A stretch of DNA of 64,000 nucleotides from Chromobotia macracanthus (Eukaryota; Chordata; Actinopteri; Cypriniformes; Botiidae), in contig JAZGTH010000075.1 of the NCBI GenBank assembly GCA_036877525.1, positions 4,236,001 through 4,300,000 on the forward strand. The letters are read 5' to 3'. Made by a program: the position numbers and the translations under genes. The notes under the pieces were generated by a model, which had not been told where the DNA came from, made no database searches, and was given only the letters and a program-made list of their open reading frames with translations. Within the stretch, counting starts at the first letter, position 1. Each line of letters begins with the position of its first letter. Positions 48,600 to 59,835 of this stretch are shown here, piece by piece.

Positions 48600-48790
48600 A
48601 AGCAAACACAAATCCTTCACAGGGAAGTCGGGGCTGTGGAACATCTTGATTGAGCAGATCGTCTCAGGAATTCCGGCCTCAACAGCTATTGATTGTGTTC
48701 GGCTAATTCATGCAGATCTGTATCACATACAAATTGCCTCGTTTTGTATCAATATAATAGCTGTACAAACAACAATGGGCTGATGAAAAT
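48600..48790. promoter_or_regulatory. Candidate conserved noncoding element in nlk intron 1
   Basis: Repeat-free balanced sequence with CTATTGATTGTG, GGCTAATTCATGCAGATC and AACAATGGG (SOX-like). Only an inference from composition and motif density. Confidence 0.22.
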
Positions 48791-51700
48791 CTCACCCAAG
48801 GCATGAGAAAGAGAGCCATGTCACACCTGAAAGAGCCTGGGCCAATTCTCACTGAAGCGTATCATGATTGAAACCCGGAGGACATTTTAATTTCTCAGAA
48901 GTTGCTCTTTTATAGCTCAGGAGATTTCAGTTGTGTTTTGAGTATCAACTTAGTCTCAGATGTTTCTCCTAAAAATGCTTAAAAATGATAGATTAAAAAA
49001 ATGTTTACGTTCATATCAAAATGTTCAATGTTTACTTTTGATTGCAGACAATGCTGAGATCTCATCTGAAACCCTAGCAGAGACATTGGTGAGATTTCTG
49101 CATCCTTTTCTCAGAAGAAACGTCCGAGACACAGGAGACTTGAGCAAAAGTTTCCATTTGCTCTCCGTTTAATAATCGAGATATTAAAGAGATCTCAGCT
49201 GTGATTTTGTGATCAAGTGGTTTTTTTGGAGGGTTGAACATTTGGAACTGTACAAAACCTACAGAGAACAGCCTGTAATCAGAGGCCAGAAATTTTACCT
49301 CCGGTCATAAGCCATATTCACATTTATAACAAGGGACAATGGCATGTTTAAAAGACCCTCTATATTTAGAAACTCAACAAGATTTACTGTTGTAGGATGT
49401 CTTTTACAAGCGACTTTTTAACTGCAGTTTAAAGCTGCGATTCAAGACGACAAAAACAGTGCTTTTAGCAGTTCAGAGAAGAAAAAAAATCGGCTTGTTT
49501 ACTGTTGCTAAAGAAATTGTTCTGGTGTTTGGCAAATTGCTCGGCGCTTTGCGAGTATGAAAGCAGGCTGCACAGTGTGGACAGCTCCAGAGTCTATACT
49601 GACGCTGTAAAATTGTGTTTCTCACCATACACAACTCTTCAGAAAACAGAACTCTGTTCCGTGCTCTTGAGATTTCTGGGCAATTTAGTGCAACAGAGGA
49701 TCGCGACCCAAAAATGAGTTGCAACTGATTTGAAGGAGTCGTAAACAACAGGACTAAAACATTGATAATGCTAAATGCCAATAATAAAATAAAAACTTTG
49801 ACTGAATGGTTCTTTGAGGAACTAAAAATGGTTCTTTTGGTATCACTGTAAAGAACCTTTTGAAAACCTTTATTTTGTAAAAGTGTAAAAATCTACAGTG
49901 ACTAAAGCAGAACAGAATAAATATTACATACGGTAATAACATAAAACAATTGCATAAAGCTCCAAAGGAGATTAAGAGAAACACGTGAGAAAAACTGCAA
50001 TATTTAAAGGATTTTGGCTGAAGTCAAAGTAATTTTCAACAGTGCCTCAGAAGGGTCACACTCCTTCCTTGCACATGCTCAGTACTGTTAAACAGGGTCT
50101 GGCACACAGCTCCAAAAACAGCCTGGGACTGGATGTGTAAAGATGCCTGACAATTTACAGCTAATTTAACAGCATCAATATTTAATTTAAAGGCTCGTGT
50201 GTGCCGAAAGAAGACACGCTTCAGGCACGCACAAAGAATCAGGAAATCACAGATCTCCACATACCACATAGGCAGTTGATGAGGAGCTAAACGCTGTTGA
50301 TTTATGACACTTTCTCTTGAGGCAACAGAGAATGAATGTTTTGAGAATCTGTTTCTATTTTTTTCTTCTGATCCCAGAGAGGACACGTGATTGTAGAGGT
50401 TTTGGCAGTGCCAAACAGCTCCACTTCGAACCCTCAGCCACTTCGGTTTTCCAAATGACTCTACAGAGCCAGCCTCTTTTCACAGCTTCATCTCCCTCCA
50501 CCTTAAATAACCCACAATGTCTGATCTGGTAATAAACACTTCCTGTCAGAGAGGTGGAGAGAGACGTTGAGTGCCACAGCTAAAACCAGCATGCCAGTCG
50601 GTGTTTGCGTCAGAACCATTACGCACAGAGACTGTTTGACACACGGGTCCCCAGGAAGGGGGGATTGAAGGTTGTTTTTGAATTAGCCTAGCAAGGATTA
50701 GCATATGCCTGCATAATGAATCAAAAGCAGAATGTGTCCGTTCATCTGAAGGCCCTGCACACTTCATGTGACGCTTCCACAAGCATGAGGAACATGGAGC
50801 TGGTGTGAAAGTCCTTTACCTTCCCTGCACAGTAAACAACAGCGCAGCTTTTGGCTTTACTGAAAACACAGGCCACAAAATCTTCCCATAGCTCCAAATC
50901 AAAGCAAATGAAGACCGTTATTGCAATCTGATGCGATCTAATATCTCACGGTGCGTGAATGTATAGTATGTTCATATATATTGATACAAAATACAATTGG
51001 CTAGCTGACAAATAACACTTCTATTTAGTTTATCTGTTGTGTTTGATTATTAAGACAACCAGTATAAAACTGAACGTTTCAGACTGAATGTATGATTTTC
51101 ATGATAATGGCTTCACTCCTGTTGTTCAAGATTTTAAATTTATTTTGTGGACAATTATAAATTGCATCCATGTATGAACTAAAATTGTAATCATATGAAA
51201 AAAAAACCCTGATGAATTTAAATGGATAGTCTGAAAAATCCTTCCCAACTCATGAAGCTGGTTGAGTGTCCAAACTTGCGCATGTATTAAAAAAAATGTG
51301 TTGTACCTTAAAGTTGCTGTAATTTACCACCATTTCCCTGTGAGATGTACCATTTAAATGACCTATAAAGTAATAAAGTGATAAAGTAATGCAATGTCCA
51401 AGCCACGCAGCGATTAGCATGAGATCATCTAAAACTCATTATACAGGGACTGTTTAGCTAAAAATAGTTTTACATGAAGTCTGGAGTGTCACACTGTCAC
51501 TGCTTAAAACAGCTGAATGTGAATCAAGATTCTTATATAACACCAGACTATTAGAGCTGGATAAAGCACACAGAAACATGAAACAGGAATCCTGAAGATC
51601 TGAATCTGTGAAAGACCCCATACAGATGTGATGCATGTACACACGTTTACGTATCTAAATGGGGACATTCCATAGACTTCTATTGTTTTTTCTATTGTGA

Positions 51701-52639
51701 GTCAGGTTATAATAGTTTATGGTTAGCAGTGTATAGCTGCTGACTTTCGTGTACAAATCTGCCCCCAATATATGGTTAAGCAAACCCACAAACGCACACG
51801 CGCACATACAAACACGCGCACACATCTGTCCCACAATCCTCAGCTATTTAAATATGGGTTTTACAATGCAGATAGTGGCTCTGACCAATCGTTTGCTAGC
51901 TGGCAGTACATTTAGGTCACTGACCTAGTTATTCAGGAAATTAAAAGTGTTAGAGAGACAGAACGATCTGAGCATGCCCAATACAGCAGAGCAAAAAATA
52001 ATTCAGCGGGAAACTGTGGTTGTGCTCACAGACTCACTTCCTCAAATCTAATCTGACCATAAATCAGATTAAGGAGGTAATTTTGGCGACAGCTACAAAA
52101 TATTGAAGAGAGGCGAGACCTGACATCGAAGCAGAAATGAGAAGATGTGATTACTGAAGAGCCCCACTCATCTTTTATTCCCTCCCGTGAGCTTCTGAAA
52201 ACAAACTCAAACCAAATGTGTTAATGTAGAAATCATTTACAACAACAGGTTTTCAACATTATCACCATATAGTTCATGCACGTTTAACTGTGCAAGTCAC
52301 AGACAATTCCAGTCATAGATGGTACCCCAAATGTCCAGCTGTTTTATTTTCAAATTAGGAGCTCTTTGCCATATTTACTCATACACACAGTAGAGGAAAG
52401 GCAAAAAATGATTGAGGAAATAGTTGGTAAAACCGTAGGTCCTTCATGAGTCAATTTTGTTTTAAGGAATCCAACTCCAAAATAATTCTCGATGCATCAA
52501 TTGTTCCCAAAACATTCCCAAATTTCAGGATTCAAGAGTCAGTTCCAAACAAACACCAACAAAATGTCAAGTGGTCCAGTGTGTTCAGATGAACCTTGTG
52601 TGTGGAATTGAAGGCTGTATTCTAGGCGGCCATTTCACA

Positions 52640-52690
52640 TTAAAATGTAAAGAATTTATCAGATGCTTTTATCCAGAGTGACTTACAAAA
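52640..52690 (-). repeat. SINE tail fragment
   Basis: Minus strand reads GTCACTCTGGATAAAAGCAT, the conserved tail of fish tRNA SINEs; the head is missing. Confidence 0.6.
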
Positions 52691-52906
52691 ACTGCTTTAG
52701 CTTCACAGGCAGAGAGCTCTTAGCTGCACCGTCTCCTCCAGGCTTCAGCCTTACAGCTGTTAAAAGGATTACTTTTATGATGGATGGATGCGCTTTTTGG
52801 AGCCTCAAAATCTCAGGCACTATTCACTGCCTTTTTAAAGCTGGGAAGGGCCAGGATATTATTTAATGCAACTCTAATTCTGCTTGGCTGAAAGAAGAAA
52901 GTCATA

Positions 52907-53259
52907 CCCAGCTAACAGGGAAGGTTCACGTTGGTGAACATTCTCTAAATATTCTCTCAAGGTTATCAAAAAAGTTCTTACAGTAACATTAATAGAACGT
53001 TTTTGTTACATATATCAAAAACATTATTTAAAAACATCATTAACATCAAACATAAGTTGTTGGTGGAATATTTCAAAAACATTACAGTATTAAAAAATGT
53101 TTGAGTACTGTTCTTATAACCAAATAATGTTAACGTTAACTGTAATGTAAACTGGATTTTTGAATATTACAAGACCATTGAAAACAACACTTTTAATTCT
53201 TTTGTTACTTAAAAGAAACATTAAGGAAACATTCTTACAACCTAAAATTGTTAGCTGGG
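52907..53259 (+). repeat. Family B inverted-repeat element (copy 6, both ends intact)
   Basis: Starts CCCAGCTAACAGGGAAGG and ends AAATTGTTAGCTGGG: an 11-base terminal inverted repeat (CCCAGCTAACA), 353 bp. Best-defined member of the family here. Confidence 0.88.
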
Positions 53260-53277
53260 CATACACCTAGGATGCTT

Positions 53278-53333
53278 CGAGGGTGAGTAATTTATGGGCT
53301 AATTTTCATTTTTGGGTGGAGTATCCCTTTAAG
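53278..53333 (+). repeat. Family C right terminus
   Basis: GAGGGTGAGTAATTTATGGG followed by TTTTTGGGTGGAGTATCCCT and TTAA, lying 19 bp after family B copy 6. Confidence 0.7.
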
Positions 53334-54344
53334 AGCGTCTGTGCCCCTGTAGGGCAATGACAAGCAACCAGTCCTCGAAAAAGCCTCTGATCTCCATCTT
53401 AATTCATCTCTGCTCTCTGTTTTGTTCCAGAGACCCAGTCAGCCAGCAGAAAGACATGGCACACAAATAAGAAATGGTATTACTGCTGTAAACAACAGGA
53501 AAACGATCCCCTCTTCCCTTGTTTAAATGAAAAAGCAAAAAACAAAAAAGGGAAGGGAAAAACGATGAGAATAAAAGCGAGAGAGATAAAGATAAATAGT
53601 TTCTAATCTACAAAAAGCTAAATGATGCTATTTACGACATCTCTCTTGACCAAAGACCAAAGACATCACTCCCTTAAAGGGAAACAGTGAGGAAGACACA
53701 CGTGGACATCTAGCAGTTTGCGGTCACAGTTCTGTGTGTGGGTACACAATACAGAGAGCAATACAGTATTGCCTCTCCATGAGCCATTATTACCCACGAT
53801 GCTGGAAAGAACTATTACTGAGTAAATGATTCTCAGAAAAAATAATTTAATTGCTTCTCGTGGTTCTTTTTGGTTCTCCCCAGAATATGATTTAAATAAT
53901 GGGCATCGAGGGGGGGAAGCAGTTTCTTGAAATTACAAAAGTCTTGCACCGTGTCACCGGCTGCTAAATGACTATTTTAGTTAATCAACATATGGTGCTG
54001 CCAGGTAGCTTATATATTTAACTTGTGCTACAAGAGTGTGAACTCAGAAGTGAGGAATATGAAAACAGCCTTTATGAAAATATGTTAACAGTGTCATTTT
54101 AAACCGAGACAAAAAAGATGAACCTTTGCTAATATGCCTCTTAAAGTAATTAACACTTAAATACAGAAGTTAATGATATATTTAAATGGTTGATTTCTTT
54201 TAAATGCTGTGACCATGTAAATCTTAACTAGCGAAAAACAATTCATAAAGTAACCCATGCGACAAATATAAAATGCTATATTATGCATAAATATAAATGT
54301 AATCAAAGATGCCCGGTTGTTAACTTTGGGAGTATTTATACACT

Positions 54345-54349
<5 letters not shown>

Positions 54350-54387
<38 letters not shown>

Positions 54388-54450
54388 ACACACACACACA
54401 CACACAGAGACACACACACACACACAGAGACACACACACACACACACAGA

Positions 54451-54489
<39 letters not shown>

Positions 54490-54629
54490 ACACACACACA
54501 CACACACACAGAGAGACACACACACACACACACACACACAGACACACACACACACACAGAGACACACACACACACACACAGAGAGACACACACACACACA
54601 CACAGAGACACACACACACACACACAGAG

Positions 54630-54661
<32 letters not shown>

Positions 54662-54713
54662 ACACACACACACACACAGAGACACACACACACACAACAC
54701 ACACACACACAGA

Positions 54714-54796
<83 letters not shown>

Positions 54797-54845
54797 ACAC
54801 ACACACACACACAGACACACACACAGACACACACAGACACACAGG
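54350..54845. repeat. (CA)n/(ACACAGAG) compound satellite
   Basis: About 495 bp of CA repeat punctuated by GAGA or AGAC every 14-30 bp. Long open frames in all six phases (up to 242 codons) are artefacts of the repeat. Confidence 0.98.
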
Positions 54846-54867
54846 TTTCCTCATGGAGACCAATAAC

Positions 54868-55031
54868 ATGTCCCCACAACATCATAATATACTGGTATTA
54901 TTATACTTGTGGGGACATTTAGTTCCCATAACATAGTGAATACCAGGACACACAGAGACACACAGAGACACACAGAGACACACAGAGACACACAGAGCAC
55001 ACACAGAGACACACAGAGACACACAGAGACC
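54868..55031. repeat. Microsatellite-linked inverted repeat and ACACAGAG minisatellite
   Basis: ATGTCCCCACAA at 54868-54879 and its exact complement at 54907-54918 flank a 27-bp AT-rich loop. This is followed by about nine units of GACACACA from 54949, one with a GA deletion (CACAGAGCACAC). Confidence 0.85.
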
Positions 55032-55793
55032 AGTGCCACTGTCAGAATCGATCAGAGGGAGATACTGGAGGCCCATGGGGAAGATGGCAGATAATGGTTT
55101 ATGGTGCAGCTCTTTTGTGTGCCCTGGCTATAGCAATTGATAACCCCAGACAGACAATGGCAGGCTCGGTGCCATTCTAAAACTTAGGGGAAATATTAAT
55201 TTAGAGGGAGGGGAGTATTACCAGTAAGGGAGACCTCAAAGAGTTTCTCTAATCCATACTCAGTGTTATTTGTTTTGTTCCTTCCAACCAGAATCAAATA
55301 TTTTATTTCATCTCCCTTCAAAGCCCCCCAGAGGACGAGAAAACAAAGCGTGCGTGGAGGGAGAGAAAGAAAGAGCGAGCGAGCATATGCACAGTAGCTC
55401 TCTGAGGACATTAAATACAAAAGTGCTACATGCGAGGCTTTTTCACTGGTCCCTGTAGTGTAACTGGTGCCGTTTCACACAGAAGCACTGAAACACCTTC
55501 ACTTTAACATTCAGCAGAGCTATTAAAGACAGGGCAGGCGATGCTTTCCAGAAACATTTTTTTATGCTGGTTAAAAGTCTCTTCACATCCTGATTGCAAT
55601 CACTAAGTAGTCCAATTATATTTATATGTATTTCTGTGAAAGTCGTAGGACTATAAAATGTTTGTCCAATCATTAGGGTGTCCTACCTGCCTACAAATAT
55701 GTATTTGCATACGGTTTTGCAAATAAACAATTTTTATTTCTTTTTTTGACATAGTAGCGTAGAGATTACACTCTTCACTTTTGAGATGCCTAA

Positions 55794-56081
55794 TTAAAGG
55801 TAGAGTTCACCAAATGAAAAAAAATTATTCCATCATTTACTCATCTTCATGTCATTCCAAACCCGTCTGACTTTTTTGTTTTTGAGGAACACAAAAGAAG
55901 ATCTTTTTAGTACGTTGACAACAGTAGCACCCATCGACTTCCATTGTTTAGAAACCACGGAGACATTTTTCAAAATATCTTCCTTTGTGTTCCACAGAAG
56001 AAAAAAGTCATACAGGTATGGAATGACACGAGGGTGAGGAAATGTAAAAATATTTTATTTTTGGGTGAACTGTCCCTTTAA
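55794..56081 (+). repeat. Family C inverted-repeat element (complete copy 2)
   Basis: Starts TTAAAGGTAGAGTTCACC and ends TTTTTGGGTGAACTGTCCCT plus TTAA; 288 bp, with CATTCCAAACCCGTCTGAC inside. Confidence 0.9.
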
Positions 56082-56219
56082 TTTTTTTTTACATGGAAAC
56101 TCCAGCAATCAAGATATTTCCTCCAGTCAGCCTGAAGCTTAAAGCTACCATGAGCCTATTAGTGAAACAAGACGGATTCTGAATTACAGGCCCCTGTGGC
56201 TATACAACGTATACATTGA

Positions 56220-56250
<31 letters not shown>
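56220..56250. repeat. (TG)n microsatellite
   Basis: About 30 bp TG repeat in nlk intron 1. Confidence 0.95.
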
Positions 56251-56251
<1 letters not shown>

Positions 56252-56815
56252 CTCAGGGGCAACGGTCAAGCAGCAGTACCCAGCGGCACTGCTATGATCT
56301 ACTCCGTGTGGTCTCAGATGCCTACAATGGGAGGCACACCAGTGTGGCAAGCCAAAAGCAAGCCCACCACCACCCGCCCCCTCCAGCCCGCATCAAAACT
56401 CCCTCACATTACTCGCACCCCTGCCCCCAACTGCACACCGTCCTCCACAACCCCACTCAACCCCTCAGGTAAACCTGCTCAAACAGGATCAGAGGACTAA
56501 ACATATGGTAGCCTAACAACAGCAGTCACTTGGAGAAAGGGATTTTCTGGTTGAAAGAAGGTGGTGGGGGAGGCAAAGCGCACACTACACTCATGAAGGA
56601 AAGTATGTACTTGAGTACGATTAACCGGCTATAAGAAGCCATGCTGTGATGTACTAGGAACAGAAACTGAAAAGAAATCCATTTTTAAAAGTTTTAAAAG
56701 GATTATAAATGGACTGCTTTGTGGATACACTAAATGATTGATCAAAAATGTATCATATTTTAGATTAGAAAATACTAAACAAAAAAAACAAGCCATTTTA
56801 TATAATTTATTAAAG

Positions 56816-57100
56816 CTGCAATCCGTAACTTTTGCCTCTTTAGCGCCATCTCTGTTTGAAACATAACATAACATTGCAGGTTACTTTACATACTTTTCTT
56901 TATGTATGTTGAAGTCAAATGAAGTCAAAGTGACATTTCCCAGGAAATCTGACCCAAAAGCTCAATTTATAAATCATTATCACAAGCTTACCGTTGGGTA
57001 ACCGAGGTAAAAAGGAGATCGTGTTGAACACTGATCTGTTATGTACTTACTCAAAAACTGATTTTTGTTTATTCTTAATAAAAAAGGTTACGGATTGCAG
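56816..57100 (+). repeat. Family A inverted-repeat element (copy 6, best ends)
   Basis: Starts CTGCAATCCGTAACTTTTGC and ends AAAAAGGTTACGGATTGCAG. The first 14 bases are an exact inverted repeat of the last 14; 285 bp. Confidence 0.9.
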
Positions 57101-57202
57101 ATCCGTAACAGCTCCATAGAGTCATTTATTTTCATCTGCAGTGGCAGGAGTACACAAATGTTTAGAAACTGTTAACGGAACGAAATGTCATGCCAATCAT
57201 TC

Positions 57203-58053
57203 TAGAACAGTTTTTTCTTAATAGAACCCATTCTGAATAAGAATCAGTTCTTGATTCCCAAGTCTACGTTGTACCAAACAGAGCCTGTCAGAGCTGAGAG
57301 AAAACGCCAATGGAGCAGGCACAGTCTGTTCACTGTTGGAACATTTCAGTGCATCATGGGAAAAAAGAGCGAGCGTGAAAGCAAAGTGAAAGCGACTCAG
57401 ATAAAAGATGAGTTATCATATAAGGCTGATTGTGGCTTGTTTTGGCAGCGAAACTGCATGGTTAATTTCCTGACTGAGGCCCCTAAGCACTCGTTCAACT
57501 GAGTGCCAGTGAAGACTTGGGCTCCGGTTCCATGCTCTCAGTGGGTGTGTGTTTGCGTGTGTGTGTGCTGCACCCGCGAATGACGATGAAGGAGAAGGTG
57601 TTGAATAGCGATAACAGTGGCAGAGTCACGCCCTGAGGTGGAGAGCCGGGCCACTTCAGCCCTCTCGCTCTCTCATATGCTGATGGCGTCACGGGCCGCT
57701 CGCTGCGAGACACCTCGCTCACATTCGTCAGCCTATGCTAACAGTCAGGGGACATAGTACAAGCACAGTCATAAACTGCTAAACCTGATAGCATTTAACT
57801 AGGCTAGATCAGATGCCAAACCTGAGAGCTAAATATAAATGAGGGTTTACATTAGGATATGGCTCAAACAGGAGTCAATTCAGTTCTGTTTAAACTTAGC
57901 GTAGCTGTGAAGGCCAAGTGTTAAAACAAGTGGCCCAGAAACAACCGTAATTCTAAAAATTGGTTCACCTGTTAAATTATCATATGGTAATGACAAGTGT
58001 AAATTACACTGTGTTTAAGAATAGGAAACTATTTATAAGTCAAAATCAGTAAA

Positions 58054-58098
<45 letters not shown>

Positions 58099-58170
58099 AT
58101 TCTCAAGTAAAAAATAACTCAAGAACTGATTCTTATTCAGAATGGGTTCTATTAAGAAAAAACTGTTCTA
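57203..58170. repeat. Perfect 52-bp inverted repeat with 864-bp spacer
   Basis: 57203-57254 (starts TAGAACAGTTTTTTCTTAAT) is the exact reverse complement of 58119-58170 (ends AAGAAAAAACTGTTCTA). The spacer has no transposase frame. The right arm is flanked on both sides by (TA)n. Confidence 0.9.
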
Positions 58171-58198
58171 TAATTATATATATATATATATATATATG
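58058..58198. repeat. (GT)n(TA)n and (TA)n microsatellites around an inverted-repeat arm
   Basis: GTGTGT then TATATA at 58058-58092, and a second TA run at about 58174-58197, with one arm of the 52-bp inverted repeat between. Confidence 0.9.
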
Positions 58199-59737
58199 AC
58201 ACATACACATACATTATAGATGGCATAGCAGAATCTCTACCAATTTACGCATTTCTATATAGTCACATACCGGCTCCACATGTGGTCTGATAATGCATCG
58301 ATGTGCAGACGTGAGGTTTTTGGCTAATTCAATTTTAGGGAATGAAGCGGAAAAATCTGTTCAGATAATAACAATACCCTCAATCAGACGTTAGAGCCAC
58401 TTAGGAAGACCAAAACACGCTTTAGACAAATGGATCCTATTATCTAAGGGCTTTATTGAGCACGTTTCCAGTAATGGCAGATGCTGTGGTCACTTCCTCC
58501 ATCTTTTCGCAAGAACCAATCAAACTCAGGCAAGACAGGGGAACAGAAATACTCGAGCTTGATCAAACATCTGACACTGACAGGGCTGAAAAGGGTGTTG
58601 TTTGTTGTGCTGAGGAAATGGGCGAAGAGATGGATAATTACGCCGAAAGGTCCACTCCCACCCCTCCATTCCCCGACTTCCTATGGTCCCTCATCACTTC
58701 TGATTAGGAATGTGCAAAACTGCATTTTTTTCAACCAGTCGATGACAAGATGACTAATTGGTTATGGAAAGGCATCTGTAATTAGGTCGGTTTCAGGTTC
58801 GGCTGACGTCGATGAAACAGGTTTCTCAGGAAAATGTTGTTCTGAAAAACAGCTAAACAAAACAGAGAAGATAGCAGGGATGCGTTTTTAAAAGTTAAAA
58901 GCGACTATTTTTAACTTGACACCATCTCAAAAACACAAAATGTATAGTGTAACAGCGCAAAGGCATCCATATGAATGTGAATGACTATAGCAGCGGTGCT
59001 TAAAAGAATAACTTAAAATGGTGGTGCTTAAAAAGTAAATAAATGTAAACAAAACCCCATCTGAAGCAGGCTTTACACGGCAAACTTTCTAACCGATGAA
59101 GCACAACCACCACTATATTATCAGAATCACAACATCTAAAAATACGAGATAATCTAGTCAACCTTAATAACCCACCAGTGGCTGCTGGGTGTCAAATTAT
59201 TTAGTCAACCATTGTGACCATCTTTGCACACCTTCTAAAGATTTTCTCCTCCGATTCAGCTAAAGTTCCTGCCTTTCCGAGAGCAGCTCTGGAAGTGGGA
59301 ACCCAGAACAAGCCTGAGGATCATGAATAAAACCTTGGCGATGGCCTGAGGACAGTATTGCTCGTGCTGCCCGTTGCATACAGCGCGGGGGCTTTCCTGG
59401 CCTCACGCCACCCCACTCAGAAAGAGTGTTAAGGCAAACACTGACTGACTCAAAACTGACTCAAGCAAGCGTGTGCCCGCGCTCGACGTCGTGAGCCGAA
59501 ACCACGCTGCAGAGTAGCGTGCAAATGCGAGTTTATAGGTGAGAGCCGCAGGGAACGAAAAATCTCAAAGGGATGAACTTTAGCACCTGTGAAACAACCA
59601 CTCAGTTAATACCACAAACTGCTTAGAAAATAAGACGTCCCACAGCATTTTTACTGATAAACTACTCTGACTTTTTAATGACTTTTCCAGTCATTCGTGA
59701 CTAGTGGTAACAGGGCTGAGTGGTAGGTCGATATATA

Positions 59738-59835
59738 CAGCGTGACAGTAATGTATATACATATACATATTATATAATATGTAGTATATATACATACACA
59801 TGCATATACATATAAATGTAAATACATATATATTA
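59738..59835. repeat. TATACA-rich low-complexity tract
   Basis: Degenerate TATACATA/TATATACAT repeats. A similar but shorter tract lies at about 63135-63175. Confidence 0.8.

Noticed and set aside
54157..54936. Open frames of 160-242 codons on both strands
   Set aside because: They are made of Cys-Val or His-Thr dipeptides from the (CA)n satellite and exist in all phases, so they carry no coding signal.
54949..55031. CRISPR-like regular repeats
   Set aside because: Units are contiguous with no unique spacers, and the context is a vertebrate genome; it is a minisatellite.
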